From: Candidatus Hydrogenedentota bacterium
GTDB lineage: Bacteria; Hydrogenedentota; Hydrogenedentia; Hydrogenedentales; JAJRTN01
DNA: 64,000 nt
Reading direction: 5' to 3'
Assembly (NCBI GenBank): GCA_024278275.1
Contig: JAJRTN010000009.1
Coordinates: 1-64,000, forward strand
Positions within the stretch are counted from its first letter, which is position 1; every line of letters starts with the position of its first letter. Of this stretch, positions 25,427 through 34,424 are shown one piece after another. Under the pieces are notes generated by a model, which did no database searches, was not told the origin of the DNA, and was given only the letters and a program-made list of their open reading frames with translations. The translations under genes and the position numbers were made by a program.

Positions 25427-26716
25427 CTACGGCAGCCCCGAACCGAAGAGGAGACGGCAGGTCCATTCGTGCCCGGTTCCCCAGGGCATCCGGTAGCACG
25501 CGTAGGCGGAGTAGCAGGAGACCGCCATGAGGAGAAGCAACACCCCCCACTGCCAGCGTTTCCGGCATCGATCCACCACGGGAGCACCCATCAACAGCAG
25601 CACGGGCATGACGCCGATATACCAGCGGAAGCCGTAGGCCGCGCCGCCGTAGTTGTTGGTGCGCAGGGCGTAGTAGGCCGTGAGCAGGGCGAATGCCGCC
25701 GCGGCGGCCCACGTCGCGCCTCGATAGGGGTAAGCGGGGAAAAAGGAACGAACCAGCCCGGCCAATCCTGTCAGCAGCACGGGAAAGAGCAGGAAGCTGC
25801 CGTAACGGCCGAAGGTCATGTGGAAAAGATAGGTGGCGCGGGGCTCGTGGAGGGCGTCCACGCCCAGGGGATTGCGCCAATAGGAACTTTCAAAGAGGTA
25901 GAGTTCCTTCCGCATCTGGACGGGCAGGGGGCTGCCGGTCACCACCCACATGATGGCAAAATGCGTGACCAGGACGGGGGCCGCGCCCAGGGCGATCCAC
26001 GTCAAACCGCGCAGTGGAAAGCGGAGCGCGGCATAAATAAAGAGGGCCGCGACAAAGATGGTGAGGGGCATGTCGAGGGCAAACACCCAGGCACCGCAGA
26101 AGCCGAAGGCAACGAGCCGCCATGGCCCAACCTTCACGCGACCCGTACCCATGGCTATCCCCAGGTAGGCGGTGATCAGCAGCAACGCGGCGGCCGGGGT
26201 ATGGTTGTTGATCTGCGTGGCGAAGCCGGGGATCTGCGTGCCGAAGGCAAAGGCGAAGAAAACGGCGGTCCGGCACCAGGGGCGCGTCATGAAAAGCCCG
26301 AGCAAGAGGTAAAACGCCACCAACCCCAGCCCATAGGTTCCACCAATAAGGGTGGCGGTCATTACCTGGACCACGCGCTTGAGATCGCCTTCGGGCTTCA
26401 GATCCCAGGACAGGAAATGGCGCATCAAGGCGTATTCGCCCGCCATCGCCAGCGGCAGGAGGGGCGGTTTGGTGGACAGGAGACGCCCGCCAACCTCCAC
26501 TTTGTCCACCATCTTGGCGGCGAATGGATTTCCGGGCAGGTCGATGCGCCAGGTACCGGCCTGATCCAGGCTCCAGACCGAGGCCAGGCGGCTGTTTGCG
26601 CTGTCGCCAAGGATAACCCGGTGCATCCCGCCAAAGACCAGCGACAGCGACAGCAGCGCCAGGAGAAGCGCCACGCCCTGTGCCGCCCGCGGGGAACCAT
26701 GGTGGGACTCCTTCAC
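25427..26716 (-). CDS. Multi-pass membrane protein, GT-C glycosyltransferase-like
   Basis: 429 residues from the GTG at 26716, with GGAGG 7 nt upstream (26724-26728). About ten hydrophobic helices cover the protein. The first extracytoplasmic loop ends VGGRLLSTKPPLLPLAMAGEYA; the KPPL element is characteristic of GT39-type GT-C transferases just before helix 2. No other catalytic motif stands out. It follows the lipoprotein gene by 16 bp on the minus strand, so the pair is an operon. A polyprenyl-phosphate-sugar transferase for an envelope glycan is plausible but unproven. Confidence 0.65.
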   Translation of the reverse strand: MKESHHGSPRAAQGVALLLALLSLSLVFGGMHRVILGDSANSRLASVWSLDQAGTWRIDLPGNPFAAKMVDKVEVGGRLLSTKPPLLPLAMAGEYALMRHFLSWDLKPEGDLKRVVQVMTATLIGGTYGLGLVAFYLLLGLFMTRPWCRTAVFFAFAFGTQIPGFATQINNHTPAAALLLITAYLGIAMGTGRVKVGPWRLVAFGFCGAWVFALDMPLTIFVAALFIYAALRFPLRGLTWIALGAAPVLVTHFAIMWVVTGSPLPVQMRKELYLFESSYWRNPLGVDALHEPRATYLFHMTFGRYGSFLLFPVLLTGLAGLVRSFFPAYPYRGATWAAAAAFALLTAYYALRTNNYGGAAYGFRWYIGVMPVLLLMGAPVVDRCRKRWQWGVLLLLMAVSCYSAYACYRMPWGTGHEWTCRLLFGSGLP

Positions 26717-26732
26717 GGCAACGCCTCCGATC

Positions 26733-27353
26733 TCAGCGTCCTCCGAAGAAGCCAAAAGTGCGCTTGAACCAGCCCTTGCGCGCTTCGGGCGCGGCCACAT
26801 CCTCGGTTTTCCCGCGCACGGGCACCCATTGGCCGTCCACGCGTTCCTCGGTGCGTTTGGCCACGAAGGTGCTCCCCAGGCGGCGCCACCGACTCATACG
26901 ATACTCATAGGTTATCACTTCCACGCCGGTGCTGCGAACAAAGTTGTCGTCGGCCGCGACGAGTTTGCGGTTCCGTTGGAGCTTCGTGGCGTAACGGACC
27001 TTCGCCAGACGCACATCGGCCTTCAGGGGCGCCGTGCGGGAATCGGTATCCTGCATGGCGATCTCGAAGCGCTCCGGGCCCTCGGGAAATTCCACGTATT
27101 GCTTGACATAGTACGGCCGCAAGCGAATCACTTCGGCATCAGCCGCGCTTCCATGACGCGATTCGGCGCGCACTTCACGGGCAACCAGTCGGCGCAACCG
27201 TGTTTCGGCATCATCGGACAGGTTGAGCTGTTCGTCCTCCGTGCTTTGCGCGGAGGCGCCCCCCCCGGACGAAGCGCCCCATTTGAAGCGCCACCCCTGG
27301 CCGGCGCAACCCGCCAGGGCAAGCAAACAGAGTAACACGGTAATCTTTCGCAT
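26733..27353 (-). CDS. Predicted lipoprotein of unknown function
   Basis: 206 residues from the ATG at 27353, with GGAAG 6 nt ahead; another ATG at 27368 is in frame. The N-terminus MRKITVLLCLLALAGC is a good lipoprotein signal with lipobox LAGC. The mature part is charged, with many Arg and Lys, an acidic patch (DEQLNLSDDAETRLRRL) and a C-terminus RKGWFKRTFGFFGGR. No known domain recognised. Operon with the membrane protein downstream and probably with the zinc-ribbon gene upstream (170 bp apart). Confidence 0.7.
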   Translation of the reverse strand: MRKITVLLCLLALAGCAGQGWRFKWGASSGGGASAQSTEDEQLNLSDDAETRLRRLVAREVRAESRHGSAADAEVIRLRPYYVKQYVEFPEGPERFEIAMQDTDSRTAPLKADVRLAKVRYATKLQRNRKLVAADDNFVRSTGVEVITYEYRMSRWRRLGSTFVAKRTEERVDGQWVPVRGKTEDVAAPEARKGWFKRTFGFFGGR

Positions 27354-27523
27354 GGATATCTTCCGCATGACCTATCCCGGTAAAAGCCGTTTTCACAATC
27401 CTTTGTGTCCGGAGCAAAACCAAAGACCACTCCCCCGTTCTCCCGCCACCGGGAAGCATAGCATATCCACCCGCACCCGGGGCACCCATCGGCCATGGTG
27501 AAGCCTGGTGATCACACCGCGGG

Positions 27524-28630
27524 CTAAAAGCCGCCAAAGTGTTGGGCGTCGGCACCTTTGCTCCGGAAAACGAGCTTGCGCTGGTTGCGCTGCCGATCCA
27601 TGACCACGACCCCGCCCTGCCGCCGGATGGACTGAATCACGAAACGATTCTGGATAAGTCCGTTTATACCTGCCCGTTCCTCGGGGATTGGCCGGCCGTT
27701 CTGGTCCCGGTAAGTGTCGTTGTGGAGCGTGAATTCCGCCCACTGGGCCCCTTCGTCATAATCCTTCAACACCATGTTGTAGGCCTTGAGTTCAGCGTCC
27801 ACCACCCCCTTCAGGTTTCGGAAGGTTGACGAGGGATCGATCAGCATGGCACGCTCAACCAGTGAATTGGCTTTCCGGTAATTGGCCTCGCTGTAAGGCT
27901 CCTTATCCAGCAGGCCGTTTATCTCCTCGACCAACTGGTTGCGTAGGTTTTCCATGACCTCCCGATCCTGGCTGGTCTTGTTGTAATTGGCAACCCGCAC
28001 GCTCTCCTCGAAGGCCTCAATAAGCGGCTCGCCCCGGCTCAACATGAGCAACGCCTCGTTCTGCATGAGGACGGGGGCCACGGTGTCATCGGTTTTCATG
28101 TAGGCCATGAGTTTGCCCGTCCCCATCACCAGGAGCGTGATGAGCACTACGGCCCCGATAGCAATGCCGGTAATCTTCAGTGCTTTCTCAATGGGCTCGG
28201 GAATACCACCGGACCGCCGGGCCGCCGGGGGCCGGGGGGTGTAGGCATCCGCCAAAACAGACTGGGCCAAGTCCTTGTGGCGGGCGTCCAGCTTGGAAAA
28301 GCTGTCCTGGCCGGCGGCCGGCCGGCTTGGCGCGGGCTCCTCTTTCCTGTGAAACCATGAGCCCTTGCTCTCGCTCTGCCGACGTTGCGCCTCCATGGCC
28401 ATTTCCTGTTCGGCGCGGAAAGCCTCCAGGGCGTCTTTCACGTTACCCGACAGGGTGTAGGTGGTGGTCTGTTCACCGCCCAGATCCTTGATGGTTACTT
28501 TTTGTTCTTCCCGCTTCGGCCGCCCCACTTCCTCCCCGCAGTAGCGACACTTCGTGGCCCACGCACTGATCACCATCCGGCAAATAGGACACTGCCGCTG
28601 TTCCTCGTCCCTGCGAATTTTATTGGCCAA
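27524..28630 (-). CDS. Zinc-ribbon single-pass membrane protein
   Basis: 368 residues with a TTG start at 28630, supported by GGGAGG 6 nt upstream. An N-terminal zinc ribbon, CPICRMVISAWATKCRYCG, is followed by a charged helical linker, one transmembrane helix (GIAIGAVVLITLLVMGTGKLM, near residue 160) and a helical extracytoplasmic domain with TPR-like spacing (EPYSEANYRKANSLVERAML). The C-terminus is beta-rich with RRQGGVVVMDRQRNQRKLVF, resembling the general-secretion-associated pilus-assembly-type beta hook. The function is unknown; it could be an envelope sensor or a scaffold for the two downstream genes. Confidence 0.65.
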   Translation of the reverse strand: MANKIRRDEEQRQCPICRMVISAWATKCRYCGEEVGRPKREEQKVTIKDLGGEQTTTYTLSGNVKDALEAFRAEQEMAMEAQRRQSESKGSWFHRKEEPAPSRPAAGQDSFSKLDARHKDLAQSVLADAYTPRPPAARRSGGIPEPIEKALKITGIAIGAVVLITLLVMGTGKLMAYMKTDDTVAPVLMQNEALLMLSRGEPLIEAFEESVRVANYNKTSQDREVMENLRNQLVEEINGLLDKEPYSEANYRKANSLVERAMLIDPSSTFRNLKGVVDAELKAYNMVLKDYDEGAQWAEFTLHNDTYRDQNGRPIPEERAGINGLIQNRFVIQSIRRQGGVVVMDRQRNQRKLVFRSKGADAQHFGGF

Positions 28631-29220
28631 GATTTACCTCCCCCCTACCACCCCTGTGTTTTTCCGCTTGTTCTCATCGGCACGCCAAGCAATCCGTTCC
28701 GAGTGTATTCCGCAAGACCGGGCACTGTCCAGCCACCGCCGCCATTGCGCTGTCCAACGTACCCTGACAATGTAACCTATTCTCCATCATGGCGCAAGTG
28801 GCCGAACAGTCAAAAGGGCGAAGCAGCCCCCGTGGACAGCATGGAGGAGAATGGCCGTAGGGGCGAAAATCGATCTCTCGCAAGGCCGCGGCATGACGGA
28901 ATCAGAATGGACGGTCTCGTTAAAACCCGTCTCTTCTTGACCCGGCAAGGCCGGAGCCAAGCATCGTCTCCACGGAGAACCGTGTTTCGAAGAAAAATTG
29001 AAGAGGCTTCCACGTTATCGTTATCCCTGCGAAAGCGGGGCTCCATGATCGGGGGCAACACCTCGACCTTTCCCGTGGATTCCCGCGTGCGCGGGAATGA
29101 CGGCAGGAAGGGGCAAAGACACCGTTTCGTGACCATGGATACAGAACCTCGTGAGTAAGGAATGAGGTGACGCCAATTGCCCTGGAGGCACGCGGCCTGC
29201 TATAACTGCGTCACCTTCGG
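28631..29220. other. Divergent intergenic region without a gene
   Basis: 590 bp between divergent genes. The right half is a long family A repeat. The left half contains AT-richer sequence that could hold promoters for both directions, but I see no confident -10/-35 pair. Short open frames have no family signatures. Confidence 0.55.
28941..29160 (+). repeat. Dispersed intergenic repeat, family A, long copy 3
   Basis: It shares with 19921-20165 the blocks CCCGGC...GCCGGA, CGGAGAACCGTG, TGAAGAGGCTTCCA, GCGAAAGCGGGGCTCCATGA, GTGGATTCCCGC, GCGGGAATGACG and a tail ending GAACCTCGTGAGTAAGG. Compared with copy 2 the internal GCCTCTTC/GAAGCC hairpin is missing, as if precisely lost. Confidence 0.8.
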
Positions 29221-30189
29221 ATGGGCGGTATGCACGGCAAGAACTCCTCGAATTACCAAATCCCCTGGCAAGAACGCTGTTTGGCAGTCATCGCCTATTC
29301 GGGCGGGCTACCGTTGCTCGCACTGATGCCACGGTGGCGAAAGCGCCCTTTCGTTGCCCATCACTACAACCATGCGGGCGCGGTTATTCTCCTTCTCTTT
29401 ATTTCCGTGGGCATCGCCGCCGCCGTTCTGCTGACGCTGAGTTACCTCCTGGTCTTCCACCGTGTTCCCTACGAACGCTTCCATATCGAAATTCATATGC
29501 TCTCGACCCTGCGGAAGATGTTTCTGTGCTGGGCCGTGCTTTGGGTTTTCGCGGTGGTGCTGGCCACACTCGGTTCCACCCGCCATGTCTTGCTGGTAAC
29601 ACGTCTTGCGGGAAAAAGCGGCCTGCTTCGTGCCGCCGTGCTTCTCTCCGTGGCAGCCTATGGGGTGCTCCTCGCGGTCATCCCCGCAGCCGTCCATGCC
29701 ACCACGCTGGTACGAAGCGACACGGCGCCCGGGTCCGTCTATTTCGTGTATGAGGATCTCGACACATTCCCCCGGTGGCTTTTCGCCCTGGGATTTTATC
29801 CCCTTTCCCTCGAAGCACGGCGGCTATACGGGCCGGGCAGCACCGTCCTGCTGCCTTTGAGTCCACAAGCCGTCGCCCGCGCGAAACGGGAGGGACGATT
29901 CGTTGTTTTCGGGGTTCATGGACGTCCCCGGGGCATGGCGGATCGCTCGGGTTGGATCACGCCCCAAGACGTTCAGGCCATGCCGGGAAGCGATAGGCTT
30001 CAGTTTGTCTACCTGTCCAACTGCGACAGTGGCGCGCAACGCGCGGAATGGGAAAAGGCCTTCGCGCCCGCCCGCGTGGTTACCTTCGACCGGCTCAGCG
30101 CGGTGGTGGAACATATCTGGTGGTTGTGGTTCCGGGCCCCCGCCGTGCTGCGTAAGATTACCGCGGAAACAAAAAAACATGAGGAATGA
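29221..30189 (+). CDS. Membrane protein with a caspase/CHAT-like His-Cys pattern
   Basis: 322 residues with about four transmembrane helices in the first 160 (HYNHAGAVILLLFISVGIAAA, CWAVLWVFAVVLATLG, LLSVAAYGVLLAVIPA). The rest is soluble. It contains RFVVFGVHGRPRGM and, 32 residues after that His, LQFVYLSNCDSGAQR. A hydrophobic strand ending in His-Gly and another ending in x-Cys-x-x-Gly is the catalytic dyad layout of clan CD peptidases (caspases, CHAT). This is inference from pattern only. The ribosome site before the ATG is weak, so the start is uncertain; a second ATG lies at 29230. It precedes the sugar operon by 87 bp. Confidence 0.6.
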   Translation: MGGMHGKNSSNYQIPWQERCLAVIAYSGGLPLLALMPRWRKRPFVAHHYNHAGAVILLLFISVGIAAAVLLTLSYLLVFHRVPYERFHIEIHMLSTLRKMFLCWAVLWVFAVVLATLGSTRHVLLVTRLAGKSGLLRAAVLLSVAAYGVLLAVIPAAVHATTLVRSDTAPGSVYFVYEDLDTFPRWLFALGFYPLSLEARRLYGPGSTVLLPLSPQAVARAKREGRFVVFGVHGRPRGMADRSGWITPQDVQAMPGSDRLQFVYLSNCDSGAQRAEWEKAFAPARVVTFDRLSAVVEHIWWLWFRAPAVLRKITAETKKHEE

Positions 30190-30276
30190 GGGTTTGCACG
30201 GTCCCGTGCGCGGCGTGGTAGCATAACCGAAGGGGGAAAAGTAGGCGCCGGAAAAAGCGGAAGCAGGAGATGAGAG

Positions 30277-31188
30277 TTGAGCAGTCACAGGAACACGCGG
30301 GAATTGATGTTGAGGGCGCTGGAGGCCGGTACGGTCATTCCCGCGTTTAATATACCTTATCTGCCCATGATGGAACCGGTGGTCCGTGCCTTGCGCGACA
30401 CGGGCAACTTCGGCCTGGTCATGGTGGCACGACTGGAATGGATCAAATTTGAGGCAAAGGGCTTGCGCGAAATCCGCGACCAGTACGAGGAGGTCAAGGA
30501 CGAACAGTACACCCGGCTCCACCTGGACCACGTGCCCGTCATCGACGAGGATCAGCTTCGGGTGCCCTACCTGGAGGAGCTTACCCAGGCCGTCGAATTG
30601 GGCTACGAATCCATCATGGTGGACGGGTCGCGTCTGCCCTTCGGGGAAAACGTGGCCGCCACGAAGCGCGTGGTGGATATGGCCCACAGCGCGGGAATCC
30701 CGGTGGAAGCCGAGCTGGGCGCGGTGATGGGCCACGAAGACGGCCCCATGCCGCCCTACGAGGAATTGTTCGCGTCCGGCAAGGGATTCACCGACCCGGA
30801 GGAAGCGAAGCGCTTTGTCGAGGAAACAGGGGTGGACTGGCTTTCCGTGGCCATCGGCAGCGTGCATGGGGCCATCTCCGCCGCGAAAAAAAACGAAAAA
30901 AAGGTGGAGGCACGGCTCAGTATTGAGCAGCTTCAGGCCATTCGACGGGCGGTGGACGTCCCCATTGTTCTCCATGGGGGCACGGGAATCCGGAAGACCT
31001 ACATCATGGAGGCCATTAAGAACGGCATTGCCAAAATCAACGTGGCCACCGCGATCCGCCAGCCCTATGAAGCCCACCGGGAGACATCGGTCGAGCGGGC
31101 GCAGGAAGCGGTTTATGATGCCATGGTCAAGGTATTACACGAAGAATTGGAGCTAAGAAACTCCGCTGATATTATCAATCCGTTGTAA
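30277..31188 (+). CDS. Class II fructose/ketose-bisphosphate aldolase
   Basis: 303 residues with a TTG start at 30277 and AGGAG 8 nt upstream. Class II aldolases use zinc to split ketose phosphates into DHAP and an aldehyde. AFNIPYLPMMEPV opens the barrel; HLDHVP holds the first zinc His and the catalytic Asp, EAELGAVMGHED the acidic residue, VAIGSVHG the second His, and IVLHGGTGI the third. The family includes fructose-, tagatose- and other ketose-specific members. Immediately downstream are an L-fucose-isomerase-like enzyme and an FGGY kinase, so its substrate is probably the ketose phosphate made by those two. Confidence 0.9.
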   Translation: MSSHRNTRELMLRALEAGTVIPAFNIPYLPMMEPVVRALRDTGNFGLVMVARLEWIKFEAKGLREIRDQYEEVKDEQYTRLHLDHVPVIDEDQLRVPYLEELTQAVELGYESIMVDGSRLPFGENVAATKRVVDMAHSAGIPVEAELGAVMGHEDGPMPPYEELFASGKGFTDPEEAKRFVEETGVDWLSVAIGSVHGAISAAKKNEKKVEARLSIEQLQAIRRAVDVPIVLHGGTGIRKTYIMEAIKNGIAKINVATAIRQPYEAHRETSVERAQEAVYDAMVKVLHEELELRNSADIINPL

Positions 31189-31258
31189 GGTGGGCCCTGG
31201 CCCACCAAGCGGAACCGAACGAAGGCGATGAATGGATCATGGTGGGCCTTGGCCCACC
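31189..31258. repeat. Two copies of an 18-bp palindrome, family C-like
   Basis: GGTGGGCCCTGGCCCACC (31189-31206) and GGTGGGCCTTGGCCCACC (31241-31258) are 34 bp apart and differ by one base. They begin directly after the aldolase stop and precede the isomerase gene. They could trim or stabilise the operon mRNA. The architecture resembles the palindrome at 11573 and 49062. Confidence 0.7.
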
Positions 31259-31305
31259 ACGAATGATACGAAACGCCGCCTTGCGCGGCCACGAGGAGAA
31301 TAACC

Positions 31306-32712
31306 ATGGAAAACGCCAAGTGTACCTTCGCCCTTTTCTTTGGCAACCGGGGCTTCTTTCCCGCCTCGCTCATGTCGAGCGCGCGGAAGGAGCTGTCGGG
31401 GGCGTTGAAGAAACTGGGGTATGGCACCCTTATGCTGGATGCCCGCGCCACGCGCCACGGCGCGGTGGAGACCCCGGCGGAGGGCGCGATCTACGCCGAG
31501 TTCCTGCGTAAGAACGCGGGCAGGTTCGACGGGGTGATCCTCTGCCTGCCCAACTTCGGGGACGAAACGGGCGCGGTGTCGGCGCTGAAGGATGCGGGCG
31601 TGCCCATCCTGGTACAGGCCTATCCCGATGAGTTGGACAAGTTCGATATGGCCACGCGTCGCGATGCCTTCTGCGGCAAGTTCTCCGTGATGGATGTGTT
31701 CTGTCAGTACGGGGTAAAGTTCACGGCACTCAAGCCGCATACCGCCCATCCGGGCAGCGCCCAGTTCGCCGCCAACGTGGATTATTTCGACCGCATGTGC
31801 CGCGTGGTGAAGCGCCTGAAGAACATGACCATCGGCGCGATTGGCGCGCGCACCACGGCGTTCAAGACGGTGCGTATCGACGAGCTGGCGTTACAACGCC
31901 ACGGCGTCACCATGGAGACGGTGGATCTCTCGGAGGTCTTCGCACGGATGAACGCCCTCAAGGCCACGGAAAAGAAGGTCGTGAGCAAGGCCAAGCGCCT
32001 GAAGGGCTATACCGCCTGGAAGGGTGTGCCCAAGAAAGCCTTCGACAGCCTGGTGCGCCTGGGGGTCGTTCTTGATGACCTGGCCGAGGAGATGGATCTG
32101 GATGCCATGGCGGTGCGCTGCTGGATCGAGATGCAGAAGCAACTGGGCATCAGTCCGTGTGTGCTCCTCAGCGAGTTGAACGACCGCTACCAGGTGGCGG
32201 CGTGCGAGGTAGACGTTGGCAGCGCGGTGACCATGCACGCCCTTGGCGCGGCATCGATGGACGTGGCGACCTGCCTGGACTGGAACATCAACTATGGCGA
32301 TGAAGAGGACAAGTGCATCCTCTTCCATTGCGGTCCCGTGCCCCAGTCCATGATGACCGCCAAGGGCAAGGTGGTGGACCACGCCATCCTGGAGAACGCG
32401 GTGGGAAAGGGCTGCGGGTTCGGTTGCAATGTGGGCCGTATCGCGCCCATGGACATGACCTTCGGCAACCTCGTGACCGAAGACGGCAAGATGAAGTTCT
32501 ATCTCGGCCAGGGCCGGTTCACCGACGATCCCATTGCGGCCAACTTCTTCGGTTGCGCGGGCGTCGCCCAAATCGACAACCTGCAAGACGCCCTGGTTAC
32601 CATTGGCGCCGCCGGCCACCGTCACCACACCGCCGTGACGCCCGGTCATGTGGCGGCCCCGGTGCTTGAAGCCTTCGAGAAGTACCTGGGCTACGAGGTA
32701 ACTTCGGTATGA
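31306..32712 (+). CDS. L-fucose isomerase-like protein
   Basis: 468 residues with GAGGAG ahead of the ATG at 31306. The N-terminal Rossmann-like part (VILCLPNFGDETGAV) and the C-terminal half (CDWNINYG-type segment TCLDWNINYGDEED, FHCGPVPQSM, GHRHHTAVTPGHV) fit the fucose/arabinose isomerase fold, in which two domains bind Mn and the ring-opened sugar. It is shorter than E. coli FucI (about 590 residues) and resembles the wider family of FucI-like aldose-ketose isomerases. The stop overlaps the kinase start as ATGA, so the genes are translationally coupled. Confidence 0.78.
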   Translation: MENAKCTFALFFGNRGFFPASLMSSARKELSGALKKLGYGTLMLDARATRHGAVETPAEGAIYAEFLRKNAGRFDGVILCLPNFGDETGAVSALKDAGVPILVQAYPDELDKFDMATRRDAFCGKFSVMDVFCQYGVKFTALKPHTAHPGSAQFAANVDYFDRMCRVVKRLKNMTIGAIGARTTAFKTVRIDELALQRHGVTMETVDLSEVFARMNALKATEKKVVSKAKRLKGYTAWKGVPKKAFDSLVRLGVVLDDLAEEMDLDAMAVRCWIEMQKQLGISPCVLLSELNDRYQVAACEVDVGSAVTMHALGAASMDVATCLDWNINYGDEEDKCILFHCGPVPQSMMTAKGKVVDHAILENAVGKGCGFGCNVGRIAPMDMTFGNLVTEDGKMKFYLGQGRFTDDPIAANFFGCAGVAQIDNLQDALVTIGAAGHRHHTAVTPGHVAAPVLEAFEKYLGYEVTSV

Positions 32713-34184
32713 GCCTGCTTGGGTTGGATGTGGGCACCTCCGGCTGCAAGGCAGCCGCCTATTCGCTGGATGGCGCGTGCCTGGCAACGGCCTACCGGGA
32801 GTATGACGAGTTACATCCCCGGCCCAATTGGGCCGAGTTGGACAGTCGCGCGGTCATGGCCTTCGTCTTCGAAACCATCGCGGAGGTGGCGGCGGAGACG
32901 AAGGCCGACCCCGTGACGGCCCTGTGCGTGAGCACCATGGGCGAGGCCATGACACCCGTTTCGGCCTCGGGCGAAATCCTTGGGAACAGCATGCTCGGTG
33001 TGGACCTGCGGGGCGCGGCGCACGTGGATCGGCTGAAAGAGGAGATGGGACAGGAGGCGTTCTACGCCATCAACCCCAATATCCTGGCGCCGAACTATTC
33101 GCTGCCCAAGTTGCTGTGGATGCGGGAGCACGACCCGGAGACCTACGGCCAGACCTGGAAGTTTCTGCTCTGGGGTGACCTGGTTTACTTCCGCCTCGGC
33201 GGCCGGCCGGTGACCAGCCACTCCCACGCGAACCGCACGCTGCTCTATGATATCCGCGGGGAAGACTGGTCGCCCACGCTGCTCGAATGGGCGGGTATCG
33301 AGCGGGAAAAGCTGCCCGATTGTGTTCCCAGCGGCACGATTGCGGGCACCGTGTCCGACGCGGTGGCCGAGAAACTGGGCCTGTCAAAAGGGGTGCAAAT
33401 CGTGGTGGGCGGCCACGACCAGTGCTGCAATTCCCTGGGCGCGGGAATCTGCGAAGCGGGACAGGCCGTCTGTGGCATGGGGACCGTGGAGTGCATCACC
33501 CCCACCTTCGGGCATATTCCCGAGGCGGCGGCCATGCTGGGCAACGGCCTGAACGTGGAGCACCATCTGCTGAAAGGACTCTACGTCTCCTTCATCTACA
33601 ATCAGAGCGGCGTGCTGGTGAAATGGTTCCGCGACACCTTCGCCAACGGGGAAATCTCCTATGAGGCGCTGACTGCGGAAATGCCCGAAACGCCGACCCG
33701 GTTGCTGGTACTCCCCCACTTCGAGATTACCGGGGCTCCCGATTTCATCACGAACAGCGCGGGGCTCATCGCCGGTCTGCGCACCAACACGCAACGGGGC
33801 GAGATCCTCAAGGCCATCATGGAAAGTGCCACCTTCTACTTCGCCGAGAGCATCGATGCCTTACGCGCCATGGGTATCGACACGTCGGAGTTCATCGCCA
33901 CCGGCGGGGGGGCGAAATCGGATGCCTGGCTTCAGATCAAGGCCGACATCCTGGGCATCCCTTTTGTACGTCCGAAAATCACGGAATGCGGCACCCTGGG
34001 CGCGGCGATCCTGGCCGGCCTTGCGACGGGAGCCTTTTCCGATGCAAAGGAGGGGATCGAGGTCTTCGTCGAGCGAGACCGGGTCTTTGAACCCGACCCT
34101 GGACGGCACGAGGCATACCGGGACCTCTATGGCCAATACCGGAAGGTGTATCCTGCCATGAAGGACGTGCTGGCGGCGCTGTAG
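32709..34184 (+). CDS. FGGY-family carbohydrate kinase
   Basis: 491 residues. The first domain begins SLLGLDVGTSGCKAAAY, the phosphate-1 motif, and has NWAELDSRAVM. GGHDQCCNSLGAG is the conserved segment where GHD supplies the catalytic Asp. The second domain contains IATGGGAKSDAWLQIKADILGIP, the adenosine-binding signature of the family. Related enzymes phosphorylate xylulose, fuculose, ribulose or glycerol. With the isomerase and aldolase it completes a route aldose to ketose to ketose phosphate to two C2-C4 fragments. No transporter or regulator is adjacent. Confidence 0.9.
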   Translation: MSLLGLDVGTSGCKAAAYSLDGACLATAYREYDELHPRPNWAELDSRAVMAFVFETIAEVAAETKADPVTALCVSTMGEAMTPVSASGEILGNSMLGVDLRGAAHVDRLKEEMGQEAFYAINPNILAPNYSLPKLLWMREHDPETYGQTWKFLLWGDLVYFRLGGRPVTSHSHANRTLLYDIRGEDWSPTLLEWAGIEREKLPDCVPSGTIAGTVSDAVAEKLGLSKGVQIVVGGHDQCCNSLGAGICEAGQAVCGMGTVECITPTFGHIPEAAAMLGNGLNVEHHLLKGLYVSFIYNQSGVLVKWFRDTFANGEISYEALTAEMPETPTRLLVLPHFEITGAPDFITNSAGLIAGLRTNTQRGEILKAIMESATFYFAESIDALRAMGIDTSEFIATGGGAKSDAWLQIKADILGIPFVRPKITECGTLGAAILAGLATGAFSDAKEGIEVFVERDRVFEPDPGRHEAYRDLYGQYRKVYPAMKDVLAAL

Positions 34185-34259
34185 GCAGGCAGGAGAGACA
34201 AGAACAAACCGGGTAATCCGACCCCGGAAACACAGTTCTTTCTGATGTGGCAAAACTAC

Positions 34260-34424
34260 CTACGGGGTGACGAGCCGCACCGGACCCACGCCGTTCAATT
34301 CCATCCGCACGTTCTTGATGACGCGGTTTCCTGAAATACCGCCGTAGGTACCGTCGGCGATGCGTATGGTGCCGCCCGCGGCCACCGCGTCGATGCCTTC
34401 CTGGAGCGTGTTGTAGGGATTGGA
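34260..34424 (-). pseudogene. In-frame continuation beyond the TAA of the BNR-propeller gene
   Basis: Past the stop at 34425-34427 the same frame stays open for 54 codons to a TAG at 34260-34262. It reads NPYNTLQEGIDAVAAGGTIR then IADGTYGGISGN. This directly continues the VDAANTGVEDGS motif that starts right-handed parallel beta-helix domains in surface proteins of this kind. The domain is then cut again after LNGVGPVRLVTP. So the beta-helix part was lost and the fragment kept in frame. Confidence 0.65.

Noticed and set aside
28674-28883. 69-codon minus frame upstream of the zinc-ribbon membrane gene
   Set aside because: No ribosome site, Cys-rich random-looking composition.
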